A DNA stretch of 64,000 nt from Margaritifera margaritifera (GCA_029931535.1 JAQPZY010001495.1:2764001-2828000), one strand, 5' to 3'. Positions 43,525-57,533 are shown, counted from the stretch's first letter. A program made the numbers and translations. Notes: generated from the sequence alone by a model not told the origin.

Positions 43525-43929
43525 TTAAATTACACCATCTCCTGCAACCATTGACATAATTATCAACGTTTGTTTATTTGTTACCTGATCTCTATTTTTT
43601 ATATCCTGGGGTATATAAGTTGTAGTTATAGGTGCCATGCTTAAGAGCCCCGACGTTCTAATTGTAGGTGCTGTTGTTGGTATTATAGGTACTGTTGTTG
43701 GTATTATAGGTACTGTTTTTGGTATTATAAGTACTGTTGTTGGTATTGTAGGTACTGTTGTTGGTATTGTAGGTTCTGTTGTTGGTATTGTAGGCTTAAC
43801 TACATCATTCTTCTTCATGTTATTCTCTTCGCTGTCTGCCATTTGACGAATTTTTGAAGACTTCTTATCAGTTGCTGGTATACTATTCTTTACCACGCTC
43901 GTATTTATTGTAGCATTTATTATTAGCAC
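43525..43929 (-). CDS. Pro/Thr/Ile heptad-repeat protein of Polinton fragment 3
   Basis: 134 residues on the minus strand. A charged start (ATDKKSSKIRQMADSEENNM) is followed by about eight tandem PTIPTTV / PIIPTTV heptads encoded by 21-bp repeats, then a short C-terminal part. It overlaps the 3' end of the unknown gene copy B in the same order as in element 2 (18240-18430), where the repeat is absent or lost. Heptads of this kind form extended stalk-like segments. A virion fibre-like role is speculation. The start at 43929 is GTG/ATT-like context rather than a clear ATG, so the N-terminus is uncertain. Confidence 0.4.
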   Translation of the reverse strand: MLIINATINTSVVKNSIPATDKKSSKIRQMADSEENNMKKNDVVKPTIPTTEPTIPTTVPTIPTTVLIIPKTVPIIPTTVPIIPTTAPTIRTSGLLSMAPITTTYIPQDIKNRDQVTNKQTLIIMSMVAGDGVI

Positions 43930-45005
43930 AAACTACTCTGATGACTTTTGTAAATTGTTATTAAAACCTACTATACTTCCTATTTTATCACTATATCACT
44001 AAGTTAAAAAGGAAAGATACAATTACCACCAACTACATAGTTTAATCTAACTTTGTATCTGAAATCAGAGTGTGATGTTTTCATCTGAGTCATAACCTTG
44101 TTCACCTAAAATTATTTTTCCAAATAACTTTTAACAGTCTTGAACTGTCGAAACAGAATGTGTAATAGTTTTTCTATTTTGAGCACCTAACATACACATC
44201 ATATATGATATATTAATCTGATTTAGGCGCGCTATTTTTCCTTCTTTTTGTCCCTTACTATCTAGTTGAAAAAACAAATCCATCCTAGTCTATCATCAAA
44301 ACAGCTTTGGTTTATTTGATTAATTTCTTTAGGTGGCACTTTTCTCCAGTATTCAACTGTTCCAGCTCCGTAATGATATTGTCGTTCGTAAGAACAAAAG
44401 CTGGTGTAGGTTCTTCAAATCCTTGATGTACAGTTTTATATTCTATAGGTCCATTATCAATAAGATATTTCTTCCATTAATATATCTCCAATTAATTACG
44501 TGGTTGAATATTAAAGTTGTTTTAAATTATGTTAAGTTGCTTTCGATCTTTATTATTGTTCGTTGGATTAAAAGCTTGATCATCAGGTAATGGTATTGAT
44601 CATTCAGACATCAGTTTTCGTATCTGAAAGTATACATGAACCCATATATTGACTTTAGTAACTCTGGTGTATGATTCATAAGATAGTTTACATCCTGCTG
44701 CTGTCGACATCCATACTGACCATTTTAATTGATTTTGCTAAAATTTCATATCACACTGTGCTTCATATCTACTATCTGAATCATCATTATCAGAATTCAA
44801 AGTGTATTGATAAAAATGTTCAATGGTTTGTACTTGAAGCAGTAATTTTCTGTGTAAAATATTTGTATCTCATCAAATTCATTTGTTAGATCAAATTGTC
44901 TAATAACTAATGTGCTAAACTGGGTTGTAGGACAATAATAAGGTGTAATGTTTGTTAGATTTTCTAAATCTGAAGACCACACTTTATTTATATAAAATGT
45001 TTCAT
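43930..45005 (-). pseudogene. Unknown minus-strand Polinton gene, copy B
   Basis: Second copy of the gene at 18240-19600. The 5' part is open (44982-44797: VWSSDLENLTNITPYYCPTT, QFSTLVIRQFDLTNEFDEIQ). Decayed segments follow, including IEYKTVHQGFEEPTPAFV near 44,420, YHYGAGTVEYWRKVPPKEI near 44,350 and TVHQ / RKTITHSVS near 44,170. Alignment blocks with copy A include CIQGG/CMLGAQ and SVS. At least five breaks. Presence in two elements suggests a conserved structural gene, but I do not recognise its family. Confidence 0.45.
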
Positions 45006-47189
45006 ACTTTTTTGAATTTACAGAATTTAAAAATAATAAAATTAGGGAATACGCGCCGGCTTTTTATACTAGAGTTTTGGTTTTAATAATTTTGCGGTGT
45101 TTATACGACAATTAGTGTATAGTAGGTGTGTGTGGTCTATGGCTTATCAACAAAAAATAGTATAATGGATGGTCATGTGTTAGTTGAAAATGTTTTGAAA
45201 AAGGTTTAAAGTTAATGAAAACTGCATAACGGGTTTAAATTCGATAGAACAGGCTAAGTGGCCCAGAACGTACAAATATCGAACTGCTAATCGGTACATA
45301 AATAAATAAATAATAACAAAAGACAGATAGAAAGAAAGAAGAAATAAAACAAACTTTGAAAAGCCACTGTCCATAGACTTAAATAGAGAGTGAATTTTTC
45401 ACAATGACCACGTGGATCAGTGAATGCTGACCTTGGAAATAACTGAGCGCTCGTTGATGTATGATAAACAGATATTGCTATAAATGTATAGAATAGGCTA
45501 TAGAATAGGGTACGTTGCTTGTTTAAAATGTCATAATCATTAGCGAAATTTGATGACATGCTTTTCAGCTTCTCAAATACCGTCAAAAAGACTTACTGTC
45601 AGGTGTCGGACATTAATTTTCTTCCCTGTTTGCTGCACTCTTTTTTGAAGAAACTTCGTACTAATTAGACTAAAGTCTTCTCAAACAATTTTCATATAAC
45701 TTGAGAGGTAATGTCCAGTTGTGCTACATAGAAATGCGACAATGTTGTTAAATAAAATACGGCCAATGTGCAGCAAAGAGTAATTAAGTCTACATACGAT
45801 CAACCCATACTTCTTCCTTAACACAGTCCAACCCATATGAACACATTATGCACTTCATTTTTCTCTGAAAATACGCTTGCAGGGTTATAATGTTAATACC
45901 ACTGATAAACCCGTTCTCATCGTCCCCCCGCCCTCATAAAAATTTTTTTTTTAAAAATGCACAATACAACCTTCTAGCTTTGTGAAAGTATGAAAACAGG
46001 TATACTGTGTTTTAAGTGGACTTAAAAGTAAATGCTGTAAGGGATATCGTTGCTTTTCCATCAGAACACAAGCGCTTTGTGGCTATTTTAAAACATTTTC
46101 TGTTAAAAGAGAGTCTTTCTATATCTTGCTTTTAATGAGTCAAAAAGGAAAAACATGCCTCTTGACTTGAATTTGTGTGTTACTAAGGCTGATTGTGGGA
46201 AATAATGTGCCACAAGACCCCAGATGTTCATGATAAAATAAAAATGCATCCCGATTGTCGGTGATATTATATTACTTGCGAACAAATAAGGATCTGATTT
46301 TCTTTTTGAAGAGTTCCTTTGGTATCAATCTAAATAAATGTGTGCATTCTTTATTGGCTACAGTATGATGAGCTATATTACCTTTATTCGTGAATCATTT
46401 TATAGTCATCTTTAAACGTTTTAATATTTGACCACAAAACTTTCTTGATATGCTTTTTAAGGAAACGAATGGTCCATTGGCTGAGGAATAGGATTTTTGA
46501 TGTACATTTTCAGTGCACTAGTAATTTTTTGAGTGTTTTTCAACCATTACAAATACAAATATCAGTTATCATAAAATCGACAGATTAATAATGGCAATGA
46601 CGCAGATTAATCGACGGAATTGTTTCCGCCTAATTTGTCTTCTAATGGACTCACAATATGGTAAATATCTTTACACAGCAGATTTAAGGATATTGCATGA
46701 TATGTTCGTACTCAGTCAAGTGTAAGCTTCTATCTTGTATTTTACTTTATTTATTTCTTATTAATTAGGTTTGATAGGCCAGATGTCATTCAAGAGACGA
46801 GTGTTTACCGTCCCTCTGGAGACAGACCGTCCATTTCATTTAGAGATGTAATTCATTATGCCCAGAAAGTCGTGATCATTGATTAAATTCAGTGATGTAA
46901 TTGATTAATTACTTCATTAAAACAGATTCACTCCTTTAGAAGCAGGTATCCTGTATTATTTGCCACAGTTTCAACAACCATTTAAAAGGTATTTATTAGT
47001 ATTTTTGACAACCGTTTCAGTGCGTTTTCTGCGATACACATTCATATTAAAGCCGTTGAGTACATCCATGTTTAGTCGATCAATCCTATCACTTTCCTGA
47101 CTGAGAAAATAGTAGTCATCCTCAGCACATGCAGATACAAACTTGGAACTATGAATGAAAACAGTAAATGAAACGTTTTCACCTACCGG
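45006..47189. other. No recognisable feature
   Basis: AT-rich; only chance frames. Separates the minus-strand and plus-strand parts of the third Polinton-like fragment set. Confidence 0.35.
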
Positions 47190-47683
47190 AAAATGCTTAT
47201 ATTAAAAAGAATATTGTTGATTCAGAACTGGTTAATAATATCTGTGAGGTCAAATGTAGTATCTAGACAAAAATAGAACATACGAGAAATGATATGACTG
47301 ATTTAGAGCAAATGTGTACAGCAGATACAGATGCATTCAAAACTAAAATAGATAACAAGGATTTTGCATTAAGTGGTATTGATACAATTATATCGAAATA
47401 AGCGAAAACATAGAGACACTCAAAACGGAAATGTGCATGGAGAGTCTTGCATTTGGTGTTAGAATGGACACACTGAAAGAGGAAATTGATAAATACAAAA
47501 AAAGAGTTTGAGGGAAATAAAGAAGCTAATGTCTTGATATGTATTACTGCATGAATTAAATAATCCGAGCCAGGAACATCCCGATGGCATTTATATTAGG
47601 TTAAATGAAGATTTCTTGTTTTTTCTAAAGGATTATATTGAAGAACCTAAAATATGGATTGTTGGACCTTTTTAAGGCTGACA
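47190..47683 (+). pseudogene. Coiled-coil protein relic
   Basis: Broken plus-strand frames show heptad-rich text: HTRNDMTDLEQMCTADTDAF, KTKIDNKDFALSGIDTIIS, then MDTLKEEIDKYKK and, after another shift, HELNNPSQEHPDGIYIRLNE to a stop at about 47,683. A long coiled coil with a globular end is plausible. It may belong to the third Polinton-like set because the next frame (48012) does, but this is inference. Confidence 0.35.
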
Positions 47684-48011
47684 TTACGCTTAAAAATTAA
47701 AAAGATTGTTATGGATCAAATTAATTTCCATCAACTATCCTGAAAACATATTATACAAGCGAGGCGAATAAACTCAACATACGTGTTTATATACAAAATA
47801 TGTATCGGCTTGGTTGTATTTACGTGCTGTGTATACATTTTTCTTGGGACCAGAGGTATGCAATCAACGTCTTGCTTAAACAATAAACTTTAAAAGAAAA
47901 TCTGATTTTTTAGATAAGAGAAGCACGGATATATTATCTCGGGGAAGACAGACAGATTTTAGGATTGAAAGGTCATGAAAATATATTTATATAGGGAAAC
48001 TATATAGCAGC

Positions 48012-48175
48012 ATGAAATATAACAAAATGGTTGCTGCAGGAGTAGTCATTGGAGGAGCAATAGCTAGCGTCTTTTATTCACAGAAAGCAAGTATTTTTCA
48101 AATTATTTGATCCCAATGGAGCTGATGATAAAATAATTAGACAGCAGGACAAAGCAGAGGAACACTATCGATGAA
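48012..48175 (+). pseudogene. Polinton small membrane/coiled protein relic
   Basis: Starts MKYNKMVAAGVVIGGAIASV, then after a shift reads KLFDPNGADDKIIRQQDKAE to a stop near 48,175. A Gly/Ala-rich hydrophobic N-terminus followed by a charged helix with H/Q-D-x-A-E is a known pattern among small Polinton proteins. Short and broken, hence modest confidence. Confidence 0.4.
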
Positions 48176-48283
48176 AAACTGCGAAACTTCAAACGCCCAT
48201 AACTTTTGAATGGGGGTGATAAAGCCATGAGTGTTGCGTCTAGTACCACGTTTTTTGGTGGCTGCAAACACATTGGATACATG

Positions 48284-48285
<2 letters not shown>

Positions 48286-48362
<77 letters not shown>
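48286..48362. repeat. (TA)n microsatellite at the LINE 3' end
   Basis: Alternating TA of about 75 bp directly beside the (AAT)n tail of the next LINE copy. Confidence 0.95.
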
Positions 48363-48366
<4 letters not shown>

Positions 48367-49545
48367 AATAATAATAATGATGACTTAATATAGCGCTTAT
48401 TCTTTTAAAAAGCTCTAAGCGCTTTACAACATAACGTTAATACATAAAGGCATTACAAAACAGTTTGCATACAGACAACATATAAAAACATGAAAATATC
48501 TAACAAACAATATCAAAGACAAATGAATTATTACACACAAAACAATATGAAACATGAATTTTTAATACAGTTTCAATCTAACACTAATGGCCAATGGTAA
48601 ATGACAAATTTTATTCTTGCTGGTGGAAAAGATGTGTCTTGAGAGTACTCTTGAATGAGATCGTTGTCTCTTTGTGTCTGAGATCAAGAGGCAGTTCATT
48701 CCAAGTAGCTGGGCCATGATAAGCAAATGAACGTTGTCCATATAACTTAGTTTTAACCTTGGGAATACTAAGTTTACGAGTGTCAGATGATGAGCGCAAG
48801 CTTCTAGCAGGCGTGTACACGTGGGTGAGATCGGAGAGGTATTTCGGATAAGAAGCAGTCAACGAAGTATAACACAGAGAAGCGATTTTGTGCTTGATTC
48901 TACTGCGAACAGGTAGCCAGTGGAGTTTGTGAAGAAGTGGGGTGGTATGATCCGTTCTTGGTGCTCTAAGAATGATCCTTGCTGCAGTGTTTTGGATCAT
49001 TTGAAGTTTCTGCAGAAGACACAGTGGCAGACCAGAAAGAAGAGCGTTACAATAGTCAAGTCTAGAGAGTACTAATGAACACACAAGGGTTTTTGTGGCA
49101 TCAACTGCGAGAAGGTTGCGAATAGTGCTGATGCGTCTCAGATCCAGGTATGTTGCTCTGCAAGTGTTCAGGACATGCTGGTGTAGTGAGAGGGAGCTAT
49201 ATAAAAAAAAACACTAGATCCTAAGTGATTGTCTAAATTTAATGGGGGTGTCACTGATATTAATTGATTCTGGTAACAGGAGGGCTCGAGAAATTCTTTG
49301 CGGGGTAACAAGCATGGCTTCAGTTTTATCATCGTTCATTTGTAGCTTATTACACCTCATCCATGACTTAACATCAGAGATGCACTTCTCTATTCTTTGG
49401 ATAGTGGAAGCGACTTCATTTGGACAGCTAGATTTGTACAGTTTAGAGTCGCCAGCTACAGCTGGTGGGACACAGGGTGGCGATTTATAACGCTTGATAG
49501 GGGCTGAGTGTAAAGAATAAAGAGAACTGGTCCTAGAACCGAATC

Positions 49546-49548
<3 letters not shown>
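48363..49548 (-). mobile_element. Second copy of the minus-strand CR1/L2-like LINE (5'-truncated)
   Basis: Nearly identical to 34021-35150 over the 3' UTR and RT C-terminus. The frame 49084-48611 includes LSRLDYCNALLSGLPLCLLQ and ends ...FHQQE with an extra RSLRSSSDTRKLS region missing in the first copy. It is cut at the upstream end by a (TA)n(TG)n tract at 49,549 inside the RT region, giving a typical 5'-truncated insertion or a later replacement by microsatellite. Confidence 0.85.

Positions 49549-49629
<81 letters not shown>
49549..49629. repeat. (TA)n(TG)n microsatellite
   Basis: TA run of about 60 bp followed by about ten TG. Confidence 0.95.
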
Positions 49630-49630
<1 letters not shown>

Positions 49631-49745
49631 ATTACAAAATATTCTCATACAGGTTAGAGAATTTTAATTCGTACTGTACGGAGATTCGAACCCAGATCCG
49701 TGGGTTACGGCACCCATTGTCAAAATCATTTGTTGCTTTTTGTTC
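49630..49745 (-). mobile_element. Possible tRNA-derived SINE fragment
   Basis: On the minus strand the sequence GGATCTGGGTTCGAATCTCC resembles the T-arm and B box of a tRNA (GGTTCGAATCC). It is followed by an AT-rich body ending at a (CA)n tract, a SINE-like layout. No clear A box was found upstream, so this is tentative. Confidence 0.4.
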
Positions 49746-51129
49746 CTAATTTGTTATCAATTCAATGTATGATTTTAACCAAGGTTATTGAACAAACAAA
49801 CAAACCTTGTATCTCTGTCAGTTTTAAACCTAATTGTATTTAAATTTTCATATTTCTGTTGAGAATGCGATATTTTTATTTTTCAATGTGCATACTAATT
49901 TTGGTGTAATTGGATTTGTGCCTCTGTAATAATTTATCAACTTTTGTAAAAGAGATAACTAAGGAGTTTATTCTTCAACTAATAACGGGTAATCTTGTAA
50001 TAGTTGTAAAAATGTAATGAAATCTCCAAAATCCAATTCTGAGATGCAACCATCATCATACTGATATTTCAACCAGATGTTCTTCGATCCATATTTAATT
50101 TGTCTTTCAGTTTCCCATCTGAAACTTTATACTGACATGTATTCGCTCACGGCGCACCTAGAAATGCTGCTACAAACAAGGAACATAATGAATGACCTCG
50201 ACCTTTCGTAATCAGCATTCTACCATCTTTTAATCAAGTAGTATTCACAATTTGCTTCGGCGCTTCTATGTGGTATCATGATAATTCCACTTGTATTCCA
50301 CTCTTATCACAAGAAAAAAAATATAGCTTGTGTACTCCTTCTTGGGAGTATTTAAATTCAATCGACAATATATTATTACCTGCAGTTATTTTTACGTTCA
50401 TACAAACTTTTTTTAAAAAACATTTAATTCAGTCAAATCTATATATAAGCTTTGTCTGGGTGGTTGATAGGTATGTAATATTCCAGACGTTCGAACATCC
50501 ATCTAGAGCTTTCACTTATTTTCTGTGCATATTTTGTGTTAAATCCCTTGCAGACTCGGGTATGCAGAATAAGCCCGATTACCCTCCTCCATGTTGTAAG
50601 AACCGACTAATGGTGACAAGCTGTTTGCCGTGCGTTTGCGTAACTTATTCACAGAAGAGAGGATCTTGGTATTTGTGTGGAGAAGATGCAACCGGGTTGC
50701 TGGTATTCCGATGCAACACACTACTTTGACTTCAACTTCATCTACACTGATGATCGGAAGAGTGTGGTCTGATCAATCGACTAATCCCGCCAGGCTTCTG
50801 GGGCTATGTTAATGACATATTCTGTTTCATTTCTTTCAATAATTGTAAAGGTCATCATTGTGATTAAGGAAACATATATTTTGAAAGCTTATTACGGATT
50901 TGGCCTCACGGGGCGTTCAAAATGGTCAATCGAGTGAGGATTCTACTTTACTCGAGCGTATTATTATGTGTCGCCCTGACACAATAACACAATGCATCAG
51001 CGTAAATCTTTGTGCCCTTGTTTCACCCTGTGGCGGGTGGGCAGCACGGTTGACAAAGTAATTGTCTTCGGTTATGAAAAGCAAAACAAAAAACCGTAAC
51101 CAATAAATTGAGACCTGGTTTCCAAAGGA
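49746..51129. other. No recognised gene
   Basis: Includes a 153-codon frame at 50268-50729 with several Cys near its end but no family pattern, and a CpG-containing patch near 50,930-51,060. Confidence 0.35.
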
Positions 51130-54100
51130 TCAGGAGCAATTCGAACAGTAACACATGGAAGCGGGAAATGTTTTGAGTCAGGAAAATTGGTCTAGATTTC
51201 TCATTCTTGAGTCAACTGATGAGAATATCAGAAGCTGAGTAAACTCTCGACTTTTGTGATATTAAAAGCACGTCAGGGCCTGGTTGGAGACCCAAAAGTG
51301 TAAAACACCCTAGCTATGGCCAATACTTGAGTGCTGCAGCAATGCTGACTCTTTGATCTGGGAATTTATATGCCTTCAATGAGACTGAGATGCTCAATAA
51401 TATCAGAATTCATAACGGGTCACACGAACACTTGCATACTGATGTTCGACTGCGCCATTATGCCTGGATCGATTTAAACTGGATTTCGGAACATCCCAGT
51501 AGACCCTTTCATTCAAAATCCCTTGCGGTGCTTCAACTGTAAGAAGTTAGATCAATACAAAGATGGCTGCAACAGAAACCAGTCTGTTCTAGATGTTAAC
51601 AAGAGGGCCGCGAGAGATCATCATGCAAGAAAAAAATTGTTAGAGTGAAAACTTCTCGTCCTGCAGAGACTGCCCAAAATGGAAACTTGAGAAAGAGATC
51701 CATGAGAAAAGCATGTCTTTCCCCGAGGCCAGAAAATTTGTGGAGGCCACAATTCCACTTAACACTGCTGACAAATACTCGCGAATGCGGCTACAGTGGA
51801 GACCAATCGTTCCACAAATTATGCACACAGACAGACATTTATCTGGCTAGAGGGTGGGGCCAGGTTTACAGTCTTGACGTCTGCCAAAGCTGTGCAAGCA
51901 GCTAGCCAAACCGACACTGAAGCATAAGACATAAATAATCAATGTAACAGTGTGAAAAATAACAAACCCTACACTACTGGCCCTACAATCCGGCTCACAA
52001 AAATAGCAACAAACCGCTAGCCCCAGTGGTCAGTGTGACAAATAAAGACCCCAACACTAGTAGCGGAAACCCGATCAGAACCGACCCCAATAAAGAGTAG
52101 CAAATCGCTGCCTCAGAGGCAATGATTACTCGAAACTGAAAAAAAATCGAAAGAAAGAGTGTACTAGATTCCGAAAGGATCTGACATTCTCATCAAACTC
52201 TTCAATACATTTGGAAGTCTAGAGATAATATAAACTAGAAAGCCCTCTGATACTGCGTCAAGGAACCTCCCAGAAGTCCCGTACTTCCACCACTTATATC
52301 AGTATATCGCACGCCTAATCCTATGGAATTGCCGAGGTTTAAAAGTAATTATTGATGAAATAAGTCTTTTTCTCAAAGAACATGACACAATTGATGTCTG
52401 CCTTTAGACGTCTGTAAACGAAACGACTGAGGTAATCTAAACAATTTTCATAACCTCAAACAACTTTTCTAGAAATTCTGATAATGTCGCTGGAAGAGTG
52501 TCCATTATCATAAATAACAAATTAGTCACAGCCAGATTATTCTCAATACTACATTTCAGGCTATAACTTCCCGTGAGTCCATCTGCAAAACTCATACACT
52601 TTATTTCATATATCTTCTACCAATCACTCAAATCATTTCAGTCAACCAATCTGATCTTAACCATCCTACTAAACATTTACCAGCACCTTTGGCAACACTT
52701 GGCGACTTTAACGCACATAATACATTTTGGAGTTTCAAAGATATCAACGAGATATTCAACAACAAAAAATTTGTTTAAAAACAAAATCTTTGCTTTTTCA
52801 ATGATAATGATATACCTACCTACACCCATAAGATCCAACTATTCCTTTGATCTAACCATGTACGATCAATCTCTTTTACTTGACTTCTCTTGGACAGTTA
52901 GTATCAACCTCTGTGGTAGTGACCACTTTGCAATATACCTAAGAAGTATACACCCCAACCACATGAGACAGGCCGGAGATAGAAATTTAATCATGCCGAC
53001 TAGAAAAAAGTCGATTCCTCTGTGAATCAGATTTGGCAGCTGATCGTTTTAGAACGGTAGTGGATCTGAGACTCTTACTTACTTAAATACTTCGGAATTA
53101 TTCTGGGAAAACATTACCAAACACTTCGTCAATTCCTAAACGTGTATGTAAACGAACCATGAAATGGTGGTGCTTGTAACGATGCCATCAGGGATTGGAA
53201 ACAAAAATCCTCAGAGGTTAAAATTACAATCCAACCACCAAAAATCTGAATAAATGCTATATTCATTGCGCTAAAGCTCGTTGTATAATTAGAGAGAGCA
53301 AGAGGAAAGCATGCAGATCCTATGTGTCTAGGTTTAGCTCTTACTACTCTGTTAATTTAATATAGAATATGGAACGTGAAATTATTGGTAAAATAAAAAC
53401 AGCTGTATTAAACACTTAAAGAAATCTAATTATATGGTCACTACCATACCAGGAATTTCAAACACATTGGCCGTAACCTTCTCCAAAAACGCTTCCTCAG
53501 AACAATTCTGAAAGCTTCCGTCGATCCAAATTCCTGAAGAAAAACTTCCTTAAAATTGTAAATCTGCTAACGCTGAAGATTGCAATAAACTTTTCACTCT
53601 CGGTGAAAACTACAATACTCTCCTGATCAACCCCATAACACCTCAGCAGGACCAGACGATATCCATTTTCAACTTCTGAAGCACTGCCATGATACAGATC
53701 TCAATAGCCCACTAAACATTTTCAAATAATGTGGGAAGCTGGCCACTTCCTGCCGTCATGGTGCGAAGCAAAAGTGATACCAGTACCCATACCTGGACAG
53801 GACCACACTAAGCATTCCAACTATCATCACATAGCACTCTCAAGTTTCGTTTACGAGACCATACGAATGATGCATGACAGTCGTTTGGTATCTTGAATAT
53901 TGCGTACTGCTCTCGAACATTTTATGTTGCAATAGACGACACATCAAAGCAACTGATAATCTAGTCAGAATTGAAACATTATTAGAAAACATTTTCAGAA
54001 AGAAAGATCATTTTTACCTGGAGAAAGCGTACGACACAACATCGAGTACGGCATTATGAATTATCTATTTATACGAAGTTTAAGGTGCCGGAAGCTATCC

Positions 54101-54960
54101 AAAAGATATGAGTGTACCGAAATGCAGCATAATGTCAGTCACCTTTTTCAACATCAAAACTAATGCAATTCCGAAACCCAGGAACTGACTACTTTTTACT
54201 TCTACGACTGTTTCATCTTCTATAGATAAAAAAGTAGGCAATATATTGAACATCAGCTATAGATATGCTTAGAGTTTAGAAATGGCCATCAGAAAACGAG
54301 TTTAACCTTTCGAATTCAAAAGCTGTTTCTATGCAGATTAGCTGATTACAGAGCCAAAGCTACCCCGCAATTAACGATTTCTGAAGATTCTATATAGTCA
54401 CTTTTAAAATTATATAAATTGTCATATACATTACAAACTATTTTGAATAAAGACTTCACAGACAACGTTTGGAACATCAGTCCCGTCATTGGTGAATGGC
54501 ATCCCTCATATAGAACATATTTCAGAGTTGAAGTGGTAGTATTCCACTCCTGAAAAGTGAACCTCGACCGGACTGCAGACATTGCCAGTGTCCACTGAAA
54601 GTATAACACATTTTTGTCGAGTGCATCAAGTTGTATGAAGTTAACTCAATTAGGAAACTTTATGATCATGTACCACGAGTTAAACTCTTGGACTTTTTAC
54701 AAGAAAGCGGTCTTTATAACAAATGTTGACAATTAAATTTTAATACCTGTATATGTTTTACCTATATTTTTTATTGCATATACCTTTTAAAAAATGTTGA
54801 CATCTTTACCTTTTATTTTTTGTGTTGTAGGACTACTGGTTTACGTTTCTTTGAAAGGATTTTATACACTACAAATTTTGATATTTTTGTCCTTAAACGT
54901 TGAGAACTTAACTTTAGAAAAGCACTATGCAGACAGTGTTGTGCTGACGTGTCTGTAAAC
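51130..54960 (+). mobile_element. Jockey-like LINE, nearly full length but decayed
   Basis: ORF1 (gag-like) lies at about 51,130-51,960. It has a CCHC-like CFNCKKLDQYKDGCN near 51,535 and SPRPENLW / PEARKFVEATIPLNTADKYS in two frames near 51,720. ORF2 starts near 52,310 with the endonuclease (LILWNCRGLKVIIDEISLFL), then SFDLTMYDQSLLLDFSW and the catalytic CGSDHFAIYL (52,920). RT parts follow (EAKVIPVPIPGQDHTKHSNY near 53,770; KTIR/MMHDSRLVS). The RT YxDD region is deleted or unreadable. The tail with SPVIGEWHPSYRTYFRVE (54,490) ends at GCTGACGTGTCTGTAAACGC, right before (CATA)n. Every domain has stops. Truncated relatives: 21.5, 27.2, 55.3 and 59.7 kb. Confidence 0.75.
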
Positions 54961-54963
54961 GCT

Positions 54964-55118
54964 ATACATACATACATACATACATACATACATACATACA
55001 TACATACATACATACATACATACATACATACATACATACATACATACATACATACATACATACATACATACATACATACATACATACATACATACATACG
55101 TACATACATACATACATA
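54964..55118. repeat. (CATA)n microsatellite at the LINE 3' end
   Basis: About 38 CATA units with a single CGTA variant, beginning exactly where the LINE 3' end stops. Confidence 0.95.
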
Positions 55119-55299
55119 CTTGTGCGAAATATTTCAAAGAGTGTCTCTATCACCATTTAAATTATTCCCATATTAAAAATAATTAGAGTCTATGCTCTGT
55201 GGAAAAAATTTCATACTGAACTTCTAGAATTTATGTTTTCATAAGTTTATCCTATATGTTTAGTTGCACTTGTTAACACCATAAAATCTGTACTCATTT

Positions 55300-55600
55300 A
55301 TATTTTGCTTAAATGAATCACCCGAGAAAATCTTGGACTTTTTTGAATGAATGTGGTTTGTATAAAAAAAATGTAGTCATATGTTTTAAGGATTTGATAT
55401 GTTTTACCTTTATCTTTTATTTTATATACCTTTACATAATTTTACAATCTTGACCTATTATATTTTCTCTTGTACTTCATGTTTACATTTATTTCGAAGG
55501 GTTTGTATTCCTAAAGCTTTTGTGCAGTTCTTTTTTACATTATACAATTTAACTTTTAATTGGCATTATATAGCCATTATCGTGCTGATATGCCGTTAAA
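55300..55600 (+). mobile_element. Jockey-like LINE 3'-end fragment
   Basis: Short copy of the tail of the same family (CCCGAGAAAATCTTGGACTT at 55,321; GCTGATATGCCGTTAAACAT at 55,582), followed by another (CATA)n. Confidence 0.65.
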
Positions 55601-55673
55601 CATACATACATACATACATACATACATACATACATACATACATACATACATACATACATACATACATACATAC
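55598..55673. repeat. (CATA)n microsatellite
   Basis: About 19 CATA units directly after a LINE tail, as at 54,964. Confidence 0.95.
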
Positions 55674-55679
55674 TGAAAT

Positions 55680-57239
<1,560 letters not shown>

Positions 57240-57350
57240 AAGTATTGCAAGGCTAGCGTTACGTGTAGTGAAACCGCGACCATTCGATCGCCGGCGAGTA
57301 CATGATACGAGTGGGAGAATAGTCAAATCAAAATGACTAACCAACAAGAG
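57240..57350 (+). other. Candidate first coding exon of a host gene
   Basis: A short CpG-containing island (AACCGCG, TTCGATCGCCGGCGAG) in AT-rich DNA is followed by an ATG at 57333 in good context (aaaATGa). It reads MTNQQE and then meets a GTAATT splice-donor-like sequence at 57351. This is the shape of a 5' UTR plus short first coding exon. No downstream exon was recognised in this window. Speculative. Confidence 0.28.
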
Positions 57351-57439
57351 GTAATTCAAGCATTTAAAGTTATTTATAGTTGATCTAAGGCATTGTTATG
57401 TTTTACTTGCCATTGCTACTGACCATAACATTGTTTTCC

Positions 57440-57440
57440 C

Positions 57441-57531
<91 letters not shown>
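57440..57531. repeat. (CT)n microsatellite
   Basis: CTCT run of about 90 bp with one CTAT interruption. Confidence 0.95.

Positions 57532-57533
<2 letters not shown>

Noticed and set aside
49660..49720. Functional tRNA gene
   Set aside because: Only a B-box-like half is present; no full cloverleaf or A box could be formed.
50268..50729. 153-codon plus-strand frame with Cys-rich end
   Set aside because: Length is notable, but there is no family pattern and it lies in repeat-rich DNA.
54813..55176. Long frames of repeating Met-Tyr-Val-Cys and Thr-Tyr-Ile-His
   Set aside because: Pure translation of the (CATA)n microsatellite in all frames.
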